A stretch of 64,000 nucleotides of DNA from Setomelanomma holmii (GCA_010015745.1 ML978239.1:85000-148999); one strand, 5' to 3'; shown: positions 11,406 to 26,038, counted from the first letter of the stretch. Program-made: numbers and translations. The notes: generated by a model not told the origin, from the sequence alone.

Positions 11406-11893
11406 TTATATCGAAGAAGGGTAAAGCATGACGCGGACGGAGGCACCGAAAGACTTGGGAGGGAGGTTGGACCTGAACTTGGCGCGAACGACGCCGCTGT
11501 TGCCGTGTGGCCGGGTGACCTTGCCCCAGATGACGCGGATCTTGGAGCCCTGGATAGCCCTCTGCGCACGGTAGACGTCTGCAGATACGTTAATCTTCCG
11601 CCTCCAATTGTCGTTGTCGGATTCCCTCTGTACGTACATGCTACGCGCTTACCGCAGTACCATTGTGCCGCGGCGGTATCGTCAACGCCCTCGAGCTTCA
11701 ACAGCGATGTGCCGGGGTTGGTATTGCGCTTTCTACGAATCGTGAGCGGTGATTCTACGTGCGATGCAGGACTCGTCATACCCTCGCTGGTAGCTGTGAG
11801 ATGTTAGCGATGCAATCAATTGCGTGTCGGCTCGGAGCGCACTCACGAAATGTGCTTTCCCTTGACGTAGAGGCGGTGGGACTTCTCAGACAT
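11406..11893 (-). CDS. RPL33: 60S ribosomal protein L33 (eL33, formerly L35a)
   Basis: Structural protein of the large ribosomal subunit. Four exons on the minus strand: 11893-11847, 11793-11782, 11732-11638, 11578-11406, giving 108 aa against 107 in yeast. The product reads [38 protein letters not shown], then [20 protein letters not shown] and ends [12 protein letters not shown], matching the family along its length. Exon 2 is only 12 nt, encoding the end of Ser, YQR and part of Gly. It is needed because the conserved SYQR-GKRNTNPG stretch cannot otherwise be assembled. Introns are 53, 49 and 59 nt. Several small introns near the 5' end are typical of fungal ribosomal protein genes. Confidence 0.95.
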
Positions 11894-13762
11894 GGCGAGC
11901 GATTTCTGACCTCGGGACTGTGTGGGAGATGGGTATTGGGACCGTTGGTCGTGGTGTTGCTGCTGGTTAGTCTGGTCTTCGAAGGTCGAATGTGTGAGTT
12001 CCGAAATTGTTCGCTTAAGCCGTCACATGAGGCCTAGCGCGCCAGAAGGTCTTGGCATTTGCCTCGTCTCCACGAAGTAACTCGAGCACAGGGTTTGACA
12101 GTAAAATCATCTTTCGCTTTATGTTGCACAGCCGTGATTTCACAGCAAAAGACAAGCCTGAGCAATGTCAGTACATTTCCGATACTGTCCTCGAAGGACA
12201 CGGACCGTGGCGTCAACATTCAGCTATATTATGCCCTTTTGTTCTGCTCATCATCATGCGCTCAAGACACAGCGACGCAATGATTGAAAAGTTACTCCTT
12301 CGACCTCGTTTGATGCGGCCCAATGATACAGCCGGCGATGCATCGAACTCGCTGTTGCAATGAGAGTGTTCGTTGTCCAGCACCCACGATAGCGTCAGTC
12401 GTTAGCCAGAAGCACAATAGCTTTTGCTTGTCTGCACTCTCCCTGGGCGCCATCAAAGCCACTGCTATGCACGAGAGACATCTCCTCTCCCCGGAATTGG
12501 AAAGTATCGTTCAGCTGCATATGTATAGAATGACGCCGCGCGCCTGTAATCATGGCAAAGTACACGATGCATGTCTTATCTGCACCACCACTCCCGGGAT
12601 GGATCTACCATCTCCGGAAAAACTCACGGCGGTAAGCCTTCGCTAACCGACTCAATGCAGTCGCCATTAACTTGCTGTTGTACTTGGTCCAAGATGATCG
12701 AGTATCCTCACAGCCTTGGCCACAATACTCATGTCCTACAACTTCAGATGTCCACGGGATTGGATGTTTGTGGGAGTATTCAGAACACTTCTGGCCAAGC
12801 ATCCGCGCCGATCCCTGTTGACGGACAGCCAGGTCTGCCCACGGCAAAAGTCCCACACCACGGTCGTGTCGAGCGCAACGGCCGGAACTTAATAAGCGAG
12901 CAGCCATGGTGGGCGGGCGACGATTAGAAGTCATCCCAAGACGTGCGTCGACGTCAGGCAGCTAGGGCCTCAACAATGTTTCGTTGACGCGACCGATGTT
13001 GGGGGAGCCGGAGGATTTGGCAGGATTCAAATAGTAGCAATTCGCCCTGAGACGTGCCGATGCTTGCGTCTATCTATTTCGCCATGAATAACTGTTTGCA
13101 CTCACAACTCCCGGAGTCGGGGCACAGGGACAATTCTAGGGCGGGGCAGCCGGGCGGGTGCGTGGGATAAGCTTCTCGGGCGCTGTTACGGCGATGAAAC
13201 GAGCGTGCAGGTCATGGGAACAGCAACTATAGCCTCGTACAGCTCCAGATAACTCCAGAAAGGGTCACGATGCGCCTGTGAAGCTGTTGCAGCTCAAGAG
13301 CGCGTCCATGGTGGGGTCGTCCGCGACTCTCGGCGTTAGTAAAGTAGCCTCCGGCGGGCATCGTGTGCTTTGACTGGTGCCGGAGATGTGCTTTGCAAGA
13401 CGTATCGCCGCTTAGTGATGCTTGATGACCTGGTTGTTTACTGAGGGCTGTTTTTAAGAGCGTCGAGGCCGCGCTGCAGTCTGCCGCGAACTTTTCCCTC
13501 CAATTGTTGTTCACCGCTGCAGTTGCTCTCCAGCGGCGACGAACATACGTCAAGACCACCGCTAGACCTAGACGCAGGGCCACAGCAACCCCACCACCGA
13601 AGCTTTTCGTTCAAACAACACGGCCCCTCCGCTACTTTCGCCCTCCCTCTGACGTCTTTTGCATTTCACAAATCCCATCGTTTCCGATAAGCTCCAATTG
13701 ACCTCAAAGTCTTGCAACCGGATTTCTGCGTAGCGATCGCGACCGGCTCCACATCCATTATC
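11894..13762. promoter_or_regulatory. Divergent intergenic region RPL33 / glucose-6-phosphate dehydrogenase
   Basis: About 1.87 kb between two divergently transcribed start codons, so it carries both promoters. Frames inside it (for example 12571-12927 and 13227-13583) show no family motif or convincing exon structure. No tRNA or repeat was recognised. Confidence 0.45.
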
Positions 13763-15831
<2,069 letters not shown>

Positions 15832-16527
15832 TGACAACCTTTAGTCAAAAGTTGGCCGCATTGGAGTATCTCATCAGGGTCAGGAGTAACTCCTCTGGTT
15901 TATGAACTTTCAGCGGCTGTATGAATGCGAAGGGGCAGACAAGAGCCACAGAATTATAGATAATCAATGAACTCGCAGTACGATCGCGAATTTCGCACTG
16001 CCCACACAAAATGTCCAGCGACGCGGCAAATGGACATGATTCGGCCTATGTCGGGAATCGAGTCGCGCGGCTGACCGTGTAGGACCCCGAATGTCGGAGG
16101 AAAACAGCACATGCCAGGCAGGAACATTTGGTGGGATGGAGCGGCTAGCGCGATTGCATCATTAGGCGCGTCGAGAAATTTTGAGAAGAACTCGGATTCC
16201 GATGGAGTCATATGTCAGTGTCAACCTGGCATGGCGAGAGACAAATTACCTTAGCTTATATATCGGCATTGCGTGGGGACAGCTTGACTGGTTCCTGGTG
16301 TCGCTGTTTACTGTCGCCGCCGTCATCCTTTCATTGATGCAGCACCTACCACTCGAATAGAAACTCGCCGACTAGATCCTTCTCACAGCAAAACAAGATT
16401 AGACTGAAACTAGACCAGACTTCTTGTAACACTCTGTACCTTCATATCCCATATACCTCCCGGATCGCACATCCAAATAGAGTTGTCACACCCTCGTCCA
16501 AGCGCCATCCGCAAACCTCCGTGCACC
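15832..16527. promoter_or_regulatory. Promoter region of the phosphoglycerate dehydrogenase gene
   Basis: About 0.7 kb between two + strand genes. It holds the 3' end of the dehydrogenase transcript and the promoter/leader of the next gene. A minus-strand frame at 15954-16211 has no recognisable motif and I left it out. Confidence 0.45.
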
Positions 16528-18088
16528 ATGACTCCACCACAAGACATCGCTGGCAGCGTGAACAATCTCGCGCGCAGCGTATCCAACAGCCTCAACCTCA
16601 GCACAAGCCCGAACCTCTCCTTCCATAGCCCACCCTCGAGCTTCCGGCAACCACCCTCAGGAGGCTTCCGAGATGGTCGCCACGGCAGCATTCATGCGCT
16701 TTCGAATGCCTCGCAGGCCGCTAAACAGCTGAAACCCTTCGATACCAAAGACATCAAGGTGCTATTACTTGAGAACGTCAACGAGGCTGGTGTCAACATC
16801 TTGAAGGGGCAGGGCTACCAGGTCGAGACTGTGAAAGGCAGCTTGCCAGAGGACCAGTTGATTGAGAAGATTCGCGATGTTCAGGTCATTGGCATCCGTT
16901 CCAAGACGAAGCTCACGAAGCGGGTACTAGATGAAGCGAAGAATTTGATCGTCATCGGCTGTTTCTGCATTGGCACGAACCAGGTCGACCTTCAGACCGC
17001 CGCGCAAAAGGGTATTGCAGTCTTCAATTCCCCCTTCAGCAACTCACGCTCCGTCGCCGAACTCGTCATCTCAGAGATCATTGCGCTCGCCCGCCAGCTC
17101 GCCGACCGCTCGATGGAGCTTCACAACGGCACATGGAACAAGGTCAGCAAGGGCTGCTGGGAGATTCGTGGCAAGACGCTGGGCATAGTCGGCTACGGAC
17201 ACATTGGCAGCCAACTGAGTGTTCTGGCTGAGTCAATGGGTATGGATGTCATCTACTACGATGTCCTGACTATGATGGGTCTGGGAACCGCGCGACAGGT
17301 TGCCTCACTGGACGACTTGCTGGAACAGGCCGACTTTGTGTCATTGCACGTGCCAGCGACTCAAGATACCAAGAACCTCATCGGTGCTAGCCAGTTTGCG
17401 AAGATGAAGGACGGCAGCTACCTGATCAACAACGCCCGAGGTACTGTTGTCGACATTCCCGCGCTCATTGAAGCCTCCCGCTCTGGAAAGATTGCTGGTG
17501 CCGCGATTGACGTCTTCCCCGACGAGCCGGCTGGTAACGGAGATTACTTCACAAATGACTTAAATTCGTGGACGAAGGGCCTGGTGGGACTGAAGAACAT
17601 CATCCTTACTCCTCATATCGGTGGCAGCACTGAGGAGGCTCAGAGTGCGATTGGTATTGAGGTCAGCACAGCGTTGGTCCGCTATGTCAACGAGGGCGCG
17701 ACCCTCGGTGCAGTCAACATGCCAGAGGTCAATCTGAGAGGCTTGACACTGGAGGAGCCAAATAGCCTGCGTGTCATCTACATCCACAAGAACGTACCGG
17801 GTGTGCTGCGGCAAGGCAAGTCGTGACCATCAGACACAGTTTGAAAGTGAGGCTAACACACGAACAGTGAACAGCATCTTGCTCCACCACAACATCGACA
17901 AGCAAATGTCGGATTCAAGAGGCGAAGTCGCCTACCTCATGGCCGACATTAGCGATGTCAAGGAGAGCGAGATTCGGGATCTTTTCCAGAGCCTCGAGGA
18001 GTTGTCTTGTAAGTCTTCATGTAAGCTCGCCTTGAGATGAAAGCAGCTAATTCTTGCAGCGTGCATCCGAACCAGGGTTCTCTACTAG
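16528..18088 (+). CDS. SER33: D-3-phosphoglycerate dehydrogenase (SER3/SER33 type)
   Basis: Oxidises 3-phosphoglycerate to 3-phosphohydroxypyruvate, the first step of serine synthesis. Exons 16528-17815, 17868-18008, 18060-18088 give 485 aa. Residues 1-75 are a Ser/Pro-rich extension. KVLLLENVNEAGVNIL begins the catalytic domain. The NAD-binding loop is GIVGYGHIGSQLSVLAE. INNARGTVVD and the catalytic His in LTPHIGGSTEEAQ are present. A C-terminal ACT domain (VNSILLHHNIDKQMSDSRGE) could mediate serine feedback. The first intron starts with GC, not GT (CAAG|GCAAGT); only this donor keeps the frame into the ACT domain. The protein ends IRTRVLY. Confidence 0.95.
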
Positions 18089-18935
18089 ACACGTGCTGGA
18101 CAGCACACAGGTGATGGATGTCAGGGTTCAGCGAGTGCCGAGACGTCGGCGCATTCCTCAACTTCGTTGTCAAATGGAAAAGCAAAGCAAAAGCATTCAA
18201 CATGGCGTTCGATAAGATCATTGATCATGGAAAACAGCATTGGGACGCATAGTCGGTAATTATGAATAGTCAAATGGTAGATGTCATGTCGGCGTTTCAG
18301 CACACCTGCCAGAAGAGAAAACAGCGGGCGATCCCTGGGCACGAAACGTTGGCGAGGCCTTTTGGCTGCAGGTGCTCGGGAAAGTGCCGTTGCTTTGAGA
18401 TGACTTGCACTGTGGCCCACTTGTCCTGTGAAGCGAGTAAGAATGCACGCTGCGTGTTTGAGAAAGTGAAGTTCTGGAGACAACGATGGTGCCACAGCAG
18501 ATCGGTGGGAAACTGCAGGACAGCAACAGCGGGTTCGCAGACGGGCCTCTTGACTGCAGCTGTGGTGAGACGCTTTTATGCGCGGCTCCAAGGTGTTCTG
18601 CGAGGTGAGCGACGTGGTTGGCCGCCCCCTGCGCCTGGCTCGTGCTGGCAAGCGAGTGGGCTGTTGGCGGTGAGCACTTGCTAGCGCGCCCGCCGAAAGT
18701 CGATGTCCCAGATGTTCGACACCGCCTGAGCATGCCGACGCCTCAACACGCACACAATCCCCTCTGAAGCTATGCGTCTCTCGCTGTGATTGCAGCGAAC
18801 TTGCACGCTGAAACCCTTCTCCACGCGGCCGCACGACTAGCGAGCTGGAGTCTCTGCAGCGTTGATTGAGGGACGCTTGGACCCTGATATTCGCTCCCAC
18901 CAGCCCACGAGAGGGAGTGGGACACGACCGCCAGC
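18089..18935. promoter_or_regulatory. Promoter region of the class V myosin gene
   Basis: About 0.85 kb upstream of MYO2. Long minus-strand frames run through it and through MYO2 exon 1, but they show only Arg/Ser-rich antisense composition without motifs. No other gene is supported. Confidence 0.45.
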
Positions 18936-21900
18936 ATGGCACACATCTACGAGAACGGCACCCGGGCATGGCAGCCAGACCCGACAGACGGCTGGGTGGC
19001 CTCCGAGGTCGTCGACAAGAAAATTGAGGGCGACAAGGTGAAGCTGGTCTTCCAGCTCGAGAACGGCGAGGTACGCAGCGAGCCCCACGAGTCCCAGCAG
19101 GAGAAGAGCAGTGAGATGCTGGCTGCGGAAGGTGGAGGCTGACCAGCTTTCCAGAACAAAACGGTCGAGACGACTCTGTCCGCCATTCAGACCGGCAATG
19201 ACCCGAACCTGCCCCCGCTGATGAACCCGGCCATGCTCGAGGCCAGCGACGACTTGACCAATCTGTCCCATCTGAACGAGCCGGCTGGTATGCACTCCAG
19301 AGCCCACAGAGAGAAGAGAAGCAGGCGTACTGACAGCGTGCAGTGCTCCAGGCCATCAAGCTGCGATATCTGCAGAAGGAGATCTACACGTACTCGGGCA
19401 TCGTCCTGATTGCAACCAATCCCTTTGCTCGCGTAGACTCGCTCTACGTGCCGGGAATGGTGCAAGTGTACGCTGGCAAGCAAAGATCCTATGGCGCTCC
19501 TCATTTGTTCGCCATTGCTGAAGAAGCCTTTGCGTAAGTCCCTCTCACTGCACCTCGCTTCATATTCACGATTCACATCCCGCCCTGAAATTCTGGTACG
19601 ACATGCTGACTTCTCTAGCGACATGTTGCGAGACCAGAAGAACCAGACCATTGTCGTCTCTGGTGAGTCTGGAGCCGGAAAGACCGTGAGCGCCAAATAC
19701 ATTATGCGATACTTCGCAACACGCGAGTCCCCGGACAACCCAGGCAAGCGGAGAGGCAAGGCCGACTCGATGAGCGAGACCGAGGAGCAGATCTTGGCCA
19801 CCAACCCCATTATGGAAGCTTTCGGCAACGCTAAAACCACGAGGAACGACAACTCCTCTCGTTTTGGTAAATACATTGAGATTCTGTTCAACAAACAGAC
19901 CGACATCATTGGTGCGAAGATCAGGACATATCTGCTGGAACGGTCAAGACTGGTGTTTCAGCCGCTTAAGGAGCGCAACTACCACGTCTTCTACCAGCTC
20001 ATTGCGGGTGCCACAGACGCCGAAAAGCAGGAGCTCTCCTTGAAGCCAGTCGAAGAGTTCAGCTACCTCAATCAGGGAAGCGCTCCTGTCATCGATGGCG
20101 TAGACGACAAGGCAGAGTTCAACGCGACACGAGACTCCCTGACAAAGGTCGGTGTGCCGGCAGAAACACAGGCAGGCATCTGGCGCCTTCTTGCTGCCCT
20201 GCTGCACATTGGAGATGTCAAGATCACGGCCACACGCACAGATTCGAATCTGTCGCCAGAAGAGCCTGCATTGGTCAAGGCCTGTAATCTGCTCGGTATC
20301 GATGCAAACAACTTCGCCAAGTGGACCGTCAAGAAACAGCTCATCACTCGTGGCGAAAAAATTGTTTCGAACCTGACACAGCAGCAAGCCATTGTTGTGC
20401 GAGATTCTGTTGCGAAATTCATCTACTCGAGTTTGTTCGACTGGCTAGTCGAGCGAACCAATGAGAGCCTGGCGACCGAGCAGGTCCTTGCGCACGCCCA
20501 TACGTTCATCGGAGTTTTAGACATTTACGGTTTCGAGCACTTCGCGAAGAACTCCTTCGAGCAGTTCTGTATCAACTATGCCAACGAGAAGCTACAACAA
20601 GAGTTTAATGCGCACGTCTTCAAGCTCGAGCAAGAAGAGTACGTGCGGGAGCAGATCGACTGGCAGTTCATTGACTTCGCGGATAATCAGCCATGTATTG
20701 ACCTCATTGAGGGCAAGCTTGGTGTGCTATCCCTGCTTGACGAAGAGTCTCGTCTGCCTATGGGTTCCGATGAGCAATTCGTCACCAAGCTTCACCACAA
20801 CTTCTCTGGCGACAAGCACAAGTTTTACAAAAAGCCCCGATTCGGCAAGTCCGCCTTCACCGTCTGCCATTATGCCGTCGATGTCACATATGAGTCGGAC
20901 GGATTCATAGAAAAGAATAGGGATACCGTCCCCGACGAGCACATGGAGGTTCTCAAGGCCTCTAACAACAAATTCCTAGCTGAGGTACTAGAAGTCGCCG
21001 CACAAATTCGGGAGAAGGAGACAGCGACCACTCAGTCCGCCAAGCCTGGAGCTGCAATGTCTGCCGGCCGTAGAATAGCCGTCAACAGGAAGCCGACCCT
21101 TGGTGGTATTTTCAAGGCATCACTAATCGAATTGATGCACACAATCAACTCTACGGATGTTCACTACATTCGTTGTATCAAGCCCAACGAAGCCAAGGCT
21201 GCCTGGCAGTTTGATGGACCCATGGTCCTGAGTCAACTGCGAGCTTGCGGTGTTCTCGAAACCGTCCGAATCAGTTGCGCTGGATACCCAACAAGATGGA
21301 CATATGAGGAATTTGCTCTTCGATACTACATGTTGGTAAGGTCGAACGAATGGACACCCGAGATTCGAGATATGGCCACTGCAATTCTGAGGAAGGCGCT
21401 TGGTGCTGGCAAGAACGACGGCACAGACAAGTACCAGATGGGTCTGACAAAGATCTTCTTCCGCGCCGGTATGCTTGCTTTCCTCGAGAATTTGAGGACA
21501 GCAAGGCTCAACGACGCTGCCATCATGATCCAAAAGAACCTACGTGCTAAGTACTACCGCCGCATCTACCTGGAAATGCGCGAGGCTATCGTTGCTGTAC
21601 AGTCGTTGGCTAGGGGCTTCATTACAAGAGAACGCGCCGAAGAGGCCAGGCAGGTCCGCGCTGCGACAACCATTCAACGGTACTGGCGAGGCAGCCGGGT
21701 TCGCAAGGAGTACCACATTATCCGCAAATCCATCATTGCTGTACAGGCCCAAGCGAAGGGTCGCTTGCTCAGGAAGGCCCTTATGGATCGACAGTGGCTG
21801 CGGGCTGCTCTTATTTGCCAACGAAGCTGGCGGTCACAACGCCTTCTCCGGGATTGGAGAAACAAGAGGAAGGGTGCAGTCATCATCCAGAAGTTGTGGA

Positions 21901-23972
21901 GAGGAAAGCAAGCGCGCAAGCAGTACAAGGTTCTGCGCGCCGAGTCTCGCGATCTCAAGAACATTTCCTACAAGTTGGAAAACAAGGTTGTCGAGCTCAC
22001 CCAGACTCTTGGTTCGATGAAGGAGCAGAACAAGTCCCTCAAGTCACAGGTCGAGAACTACGAAAACCAGATTAAGTCGTACAAGGAGCGAAGTCGCACG
22101 CTCGAGAACAGGCAGAAAGAGCTACAGGCCGAAGCCAACCAAGCTGGTATCACCGCTGCCAAGCTAAGCCAGATGGAAGACGAATACAAGAAGCTTCAGA
22201 CAAGCTACGACGAGAGCACTGCCAAGATGCGACACCTTCAGGAGGAAGAGAAGGAGCTTCGCGCCTCTCTCAAGAGGACCACAGAGGACTTGGAGCAGTC
22301 GAAGCGAAGGAGCAATGTCACCGAAAGCGAGAAGCTGTCGCTTCGCCAACAGCTCGCCGACTTGCAAGAGCAAGTCGAACTTATGAAACGCGCTGGTCCT
22401 CTCAATGGCGAGATGGCCAATGGCCACGCCCTTACCTCCGCAAGCAGCTTGATTAATCTTGTATCCTCCAAGAAGCCCAAGCGACGAAGCGCAGGCCCAG
22501 ATACACGCGAGATTGATCGTTTCAGCCTCGTCGGCAACTACAACCCACGGCCTGTGTCAATGGCACCTGGCTCTTCCGCACACAGACAGAATCTGTCTGG
22601 CTCGACATTCGCTCACTTCGATAATGTCGAGGCAGAGCTCGAGAGCATTCTTGCTGATGAGGACATGCTCAACGACGAGGTGACTCTTGGTCTCATCAAG
22701 AATCTGAAGATCCCCTCACCGACCTCGACACCACCACCGACCGACAAGGAGGTCCTCTTCCCAGCGTACCTCATCAACCTCGTCACCTCCGAGATGTGGA
22801 ATAATGGCTTTGTCAAGGAGTCCGAGCGCTTCTTGGCCAACGTCATGCAGTCCATCCAGCAGGAAGTCATGCAACATGATAGTGACGATGCTATCAATCC
22901 TGGCGCCTTCTGGCTCAGCAATGTCCACGAAATGCTGTCCTTCGTCTTCCTTGCTGAGGACTGGTATGAGCAGCAGAAGACTGACAACTACGAGTATGAC
23001 CGCTTGCTCGAGATTGTCAAGCATGACTTGGAAAGTCTGGAGTTCAACATTTACCACACCTGGATGAAGGTGCTTAAGAAGAAGCTGCAGAAGATGATCA
23101 TTCCTGCTATCATCGAGTCGCAGTCACTTCCAGGATTCGTTACCAACGAGTCCAACCGCTTCCTCGGAAAACTGCTTCAGGGAAGCAACACTCCTGCCTA
23201 CAGCATGGATAACCTCCTCAGCTTGTTGAACAGTGTGTACAAGGCCATGAAGGCCTACTATCTGGAAGACTCGATCATCACACAATGCGTCACGGAGCTG
23301 CTTCGTCTCGTTGGTGTCACAGCATTTAACGACCTTTTGATGAGGAGAAACTTCCTCTCTTGGAAGCGTGGCCTCCAGATCAATTACAACATCACCAGGA
23401 TAGAAGAATGGTGCAAGTCACACGACATGCCTGAAGGCACTCTTCAGCTCGAGCACCTCATGCAGGCCACAAAGTTGCTACAGCTCAAGAAGGCGACTCT
23501 CAACGATATCGAGATTATCCAGGATATCTGCTGGATGCTGAGCCCGAACCAGATCCAGAAGTTGTTGAATCAGTACCTGGTTGCGGATTACGAGCAGCCC
23601 ATCAATGGCGAGATCATGAAGGCTGTTGCGTCGAGAGTTACAGAGAAGAGCGACGTGTTGTTGTTGACCGCAGTGGATATGGAGGACTCCGGCCCGTACG
23701 AGATTGCGGAGCCAAGAGTCATTACTGCATTGGAGACATATACGCCATCATGTAAGTCCTTATTCCGACCATGTTTTCGACTGAAGAACGTTGCTAATAT
23801 ACTCGCAGGGCTACAAACCCCACGCCTCAAGCGCCTCGCAGAAATCGTCTCGCAGCAAGCTATTGCGCAGCAGGAAAAAATGGAGTTCGACGACATGCCC
23901 AACGGTGATGGCGGCGAGGTCAATGGCAACGGCATCAACCATGACACAATCCAGGAGGAGATTGCTGCATAG
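18936..23972 (+). CDS. MYO2: Class V unconventional myosin (MYO2)
   Basis: Actin-based motor that carries vesicles and organelles to the hyphal tip. Five exons: 18936-19070, 19155-19287, 19344-19533, 19619-23751, 23809-23972, giving 1584 aa (yeast Myo2p is 1574). Order: N-terminal SH3-like domain (residues 1-60); motor domain to about 780 with P-loop GESGAGKT, switch I NDNSSRFGKY and switch II DIYGFEHF; about six IQ motifs (roughly 780-930, IQxxxRGxxxR style) for calmodulin-type light chains; coiled coil (about 930-1075); a linker; and the DIL cargo-binding domain (about 1220-1560, including LLQLKKATLNDIE). Complete, with intact catalytic motifs. A Fot1-type transposon lies 194 bp beyond the stop codon. 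Confidence 0.97.
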
Positions 23973-24167
23973 TGTGCACTGTCGGTGAATTGATACACGG
24001 CGCTGTATGCATAGATTTGCGTTGGTAGTGAGGCATATGCATGTTGAGATCGTGCGTGCGTATTGAGCTTGGGATTGGGTAGATTAATGTGTGTGATGGA
24101 TAGGCAATGTGACAATGTGGAATGTGGCATGGGATATGATCATCGTTACGAAATGGAAAATTAGATA

Positions 24168-24220
24168 ACGTGTTTTACAAGCGAGTCGGCCATACAAGCT
24201 AGTCGGCCACCCCACCAACT
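24168..24220 (+). repeat. Left terminal inverted repeat of the Fot1/pogo element
   Basis: Begins ACGTGTTTTACAAGCGAGTC and continues through two copies of an AAGCNAGTCGGCC unit to CCACCCCACCA. The same order occurs inverted at the right end, which has one extra unit. Confidence 0.85.
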
Positions 24221-24405
24221 TCCTACACCTCTACAGGCGTACATCTCAACCACGTTAAGAGATAATATAGAGATATTGATACAATAGATTTAGCAATATC
24301 TAAAGTATCTTTTTTGCACATATGCGAGTTATACCCAGTCTCTCTGCACCTCTTGCAGCGCGCTAGAGCCTGGCGACTGAGGCCTGATCGCTCTCCACCT
24401 TGACG

Positions 24406-25938
24406 TTATTCACGCTCTATCTGCTGGTCAGCCTCTCTTTGAGCGAGTATATCCTCTCCCTCTCCCTTTGTTAACGTCCCCTGCTTCTGTATCCCCTTTT
24501 TTTTATGCTGCCTACGCTTTGTTGCTGCCTCATTAGCCCTCTCAAGGCTGGTAATCCGATTGCGCATTAGCTCAGCTGAAAGCATCATCACCTCCGCCCC
24601 CTTCTTCAGCTGGTCAATTGTCTAGATAATTGAGGTTGGCGACGAGCTCTTGTGCTGCTGCACGCGATCACGTATTAACGTTGATTGAGCCTCAAGCTCA
24701 CGTACGTTGCTCGGCGTACGAGCCTCCCAGAGAGCCTCTTCGAGAGCAGCAGGAGTAGGCGTACGCAGCTGCACGTCAAGCTTCGACAGGACAGCATCTG
24801 GCTGGAGAGGAACAAGGCCCGCGCCTCGAAAGGCCGAGCAGATATTGACTGACGTGAACGATCAATCAAAGGCTGCCTTGAATGCTGGCAGAAACTCAAG
24901 CTTCGTAATGTGGTTAATGTGGTGGCGGATCAGAGCCTCAATCTCACGGCTGTACGCGCGCTTCAATGGCAAGAAGCAGCCAACATCAAGTGGCTGCAGC
25001 AGGTGTGACGAGTGAGGCGGCATGCAGAGCGTGTAGATATTGCTCTCCTTGCAGAGCTCTCGAAATTCCAGAGAGTGGTGGCTCTTGTGGCCGTCAAGGA
25101 TGAGCAGGCAACGTGCACCTATAACACAAGTCTTTGTGCAAACATCAAAGTGCTTTAGCTAGTCAACTCCTAGCTTGTTGGTTGTCCAGCCATTATCGCT
25201 GACTGCGATCGCCCAGTTGCGTGGGATATCTGTCTCCTCATACCAGGCAGACAGATAATAGTGGCCAGCAAAGATGAGGAACGGTGGGATTGACCAGCCA
25301 GCTGTGTTGATTGCAGCAATCAACGTCACCCACTCACGATTGCCTGGCTGGATAGCCTTTGGCCTGCCTCTCCTCTCTGACCCCGTCACAACGAGCTAAG
25401 TCGTAATCTTGCCCATCATAAAGCCAGCCTTGTCGAAGTTGTAGACGTCCTTGTTGCAGATACCGTACTTGGCCTTTGTATGCTCCACAAGCTCAAACCA
25501 GCTCCTAATTAGTACCGGACCCTCGCATAGAGCTCTCTGTCTATCGTACGCTCGATTAAAACGCGTCGTAAGACTGTCTGTACGCTTGACAAAGTTGCGC
25601 AGCCAGTGGATGCCAATGCATTGCGCGCCGCGTGCAGCCAGCAGCTTATCAGCCATATCACGTACAGCTGCAAACGTAGGCGCAAATCCACGTTGATCCA
25701 GGCCGAGTATGTAGCTGACAATCACCTCCTCCTCTAGCTCACTGAGTTTCTTTGAGTTGGGTGGACAATTGCGTCAGGCAGGCTTCCCAGCGCGTCGGTC
25801 GTTTAGCGTTGATTTTGGAACATTATACATAGAAGCAGCAAGCCTAGAGCTTTTAAGCTGCTGGCGATTAATAGAGGAGGATGCAAGCAGTATATCAGCT
25901 TCAGTATATAATGATAGAGCACGTGGAGTTGGAGCCAT
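24406..25938 (-). pseudogene. Fot1/pogo-family transposase with five nonsense codons
   Basis: One frame of 510 codons plus terminal TAA runs from ATG 25938 to 24406 with no frameshift. It is interrupted by TGA at 25776-25774, TAG at 25398-25396, TAG at 25161-25159, TGA at 24864-24862 and TAG at 24624-24622. The N-terminal part resembles the psq/CENP-B-type DNA-binding region (SINRQQLKSSRLAASMYNVP; HWLRNFVKR). The DDE domain keeps its three acidic positions: [22 protein letters not shown] and LLQPLDVGCF. The breaks fit CAG-to-TAG and CGA-to-TGA, i.e. C-to-T changes, as in repeat-induced point mutation. A charged coiled C-terminus ends QQIERE. Confidence 0.9.
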
Positions 25939-25965
25939 AGCGACGAGAAGTTGGTGTTCTAGTTA

Positions 25966-26038
25966 GAAGTGGTGGGGTGGCCGACTCGCTTATATGGCCC
26001 GACTCGCTTGTATGGCCCGACTCGCTTGTAAAACACGT
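25966..26038 (-). repeat. Right terminal inverted repeat with three subterminal units
   Basis: Read inward from 26038 this end repeats the left terminus, but it has three copies of a roughly 19-bp unit (CGACTCGCTTGTATGGCC on the + strand) where the left end has two. Confidence 0.85.

Noticed and set aside
15954..16211. 85-aa minus-strand protein
   Set aside because: No motif, no exon context, and it lies in the promoter region of the next gene.
18121..19359. 412-aa open frame on the minus strand
   Set aside because: Arg/Ser/Cys-rich composition typical of antisense frames; it overlaps MYO2 exons 1-3, which are certain.
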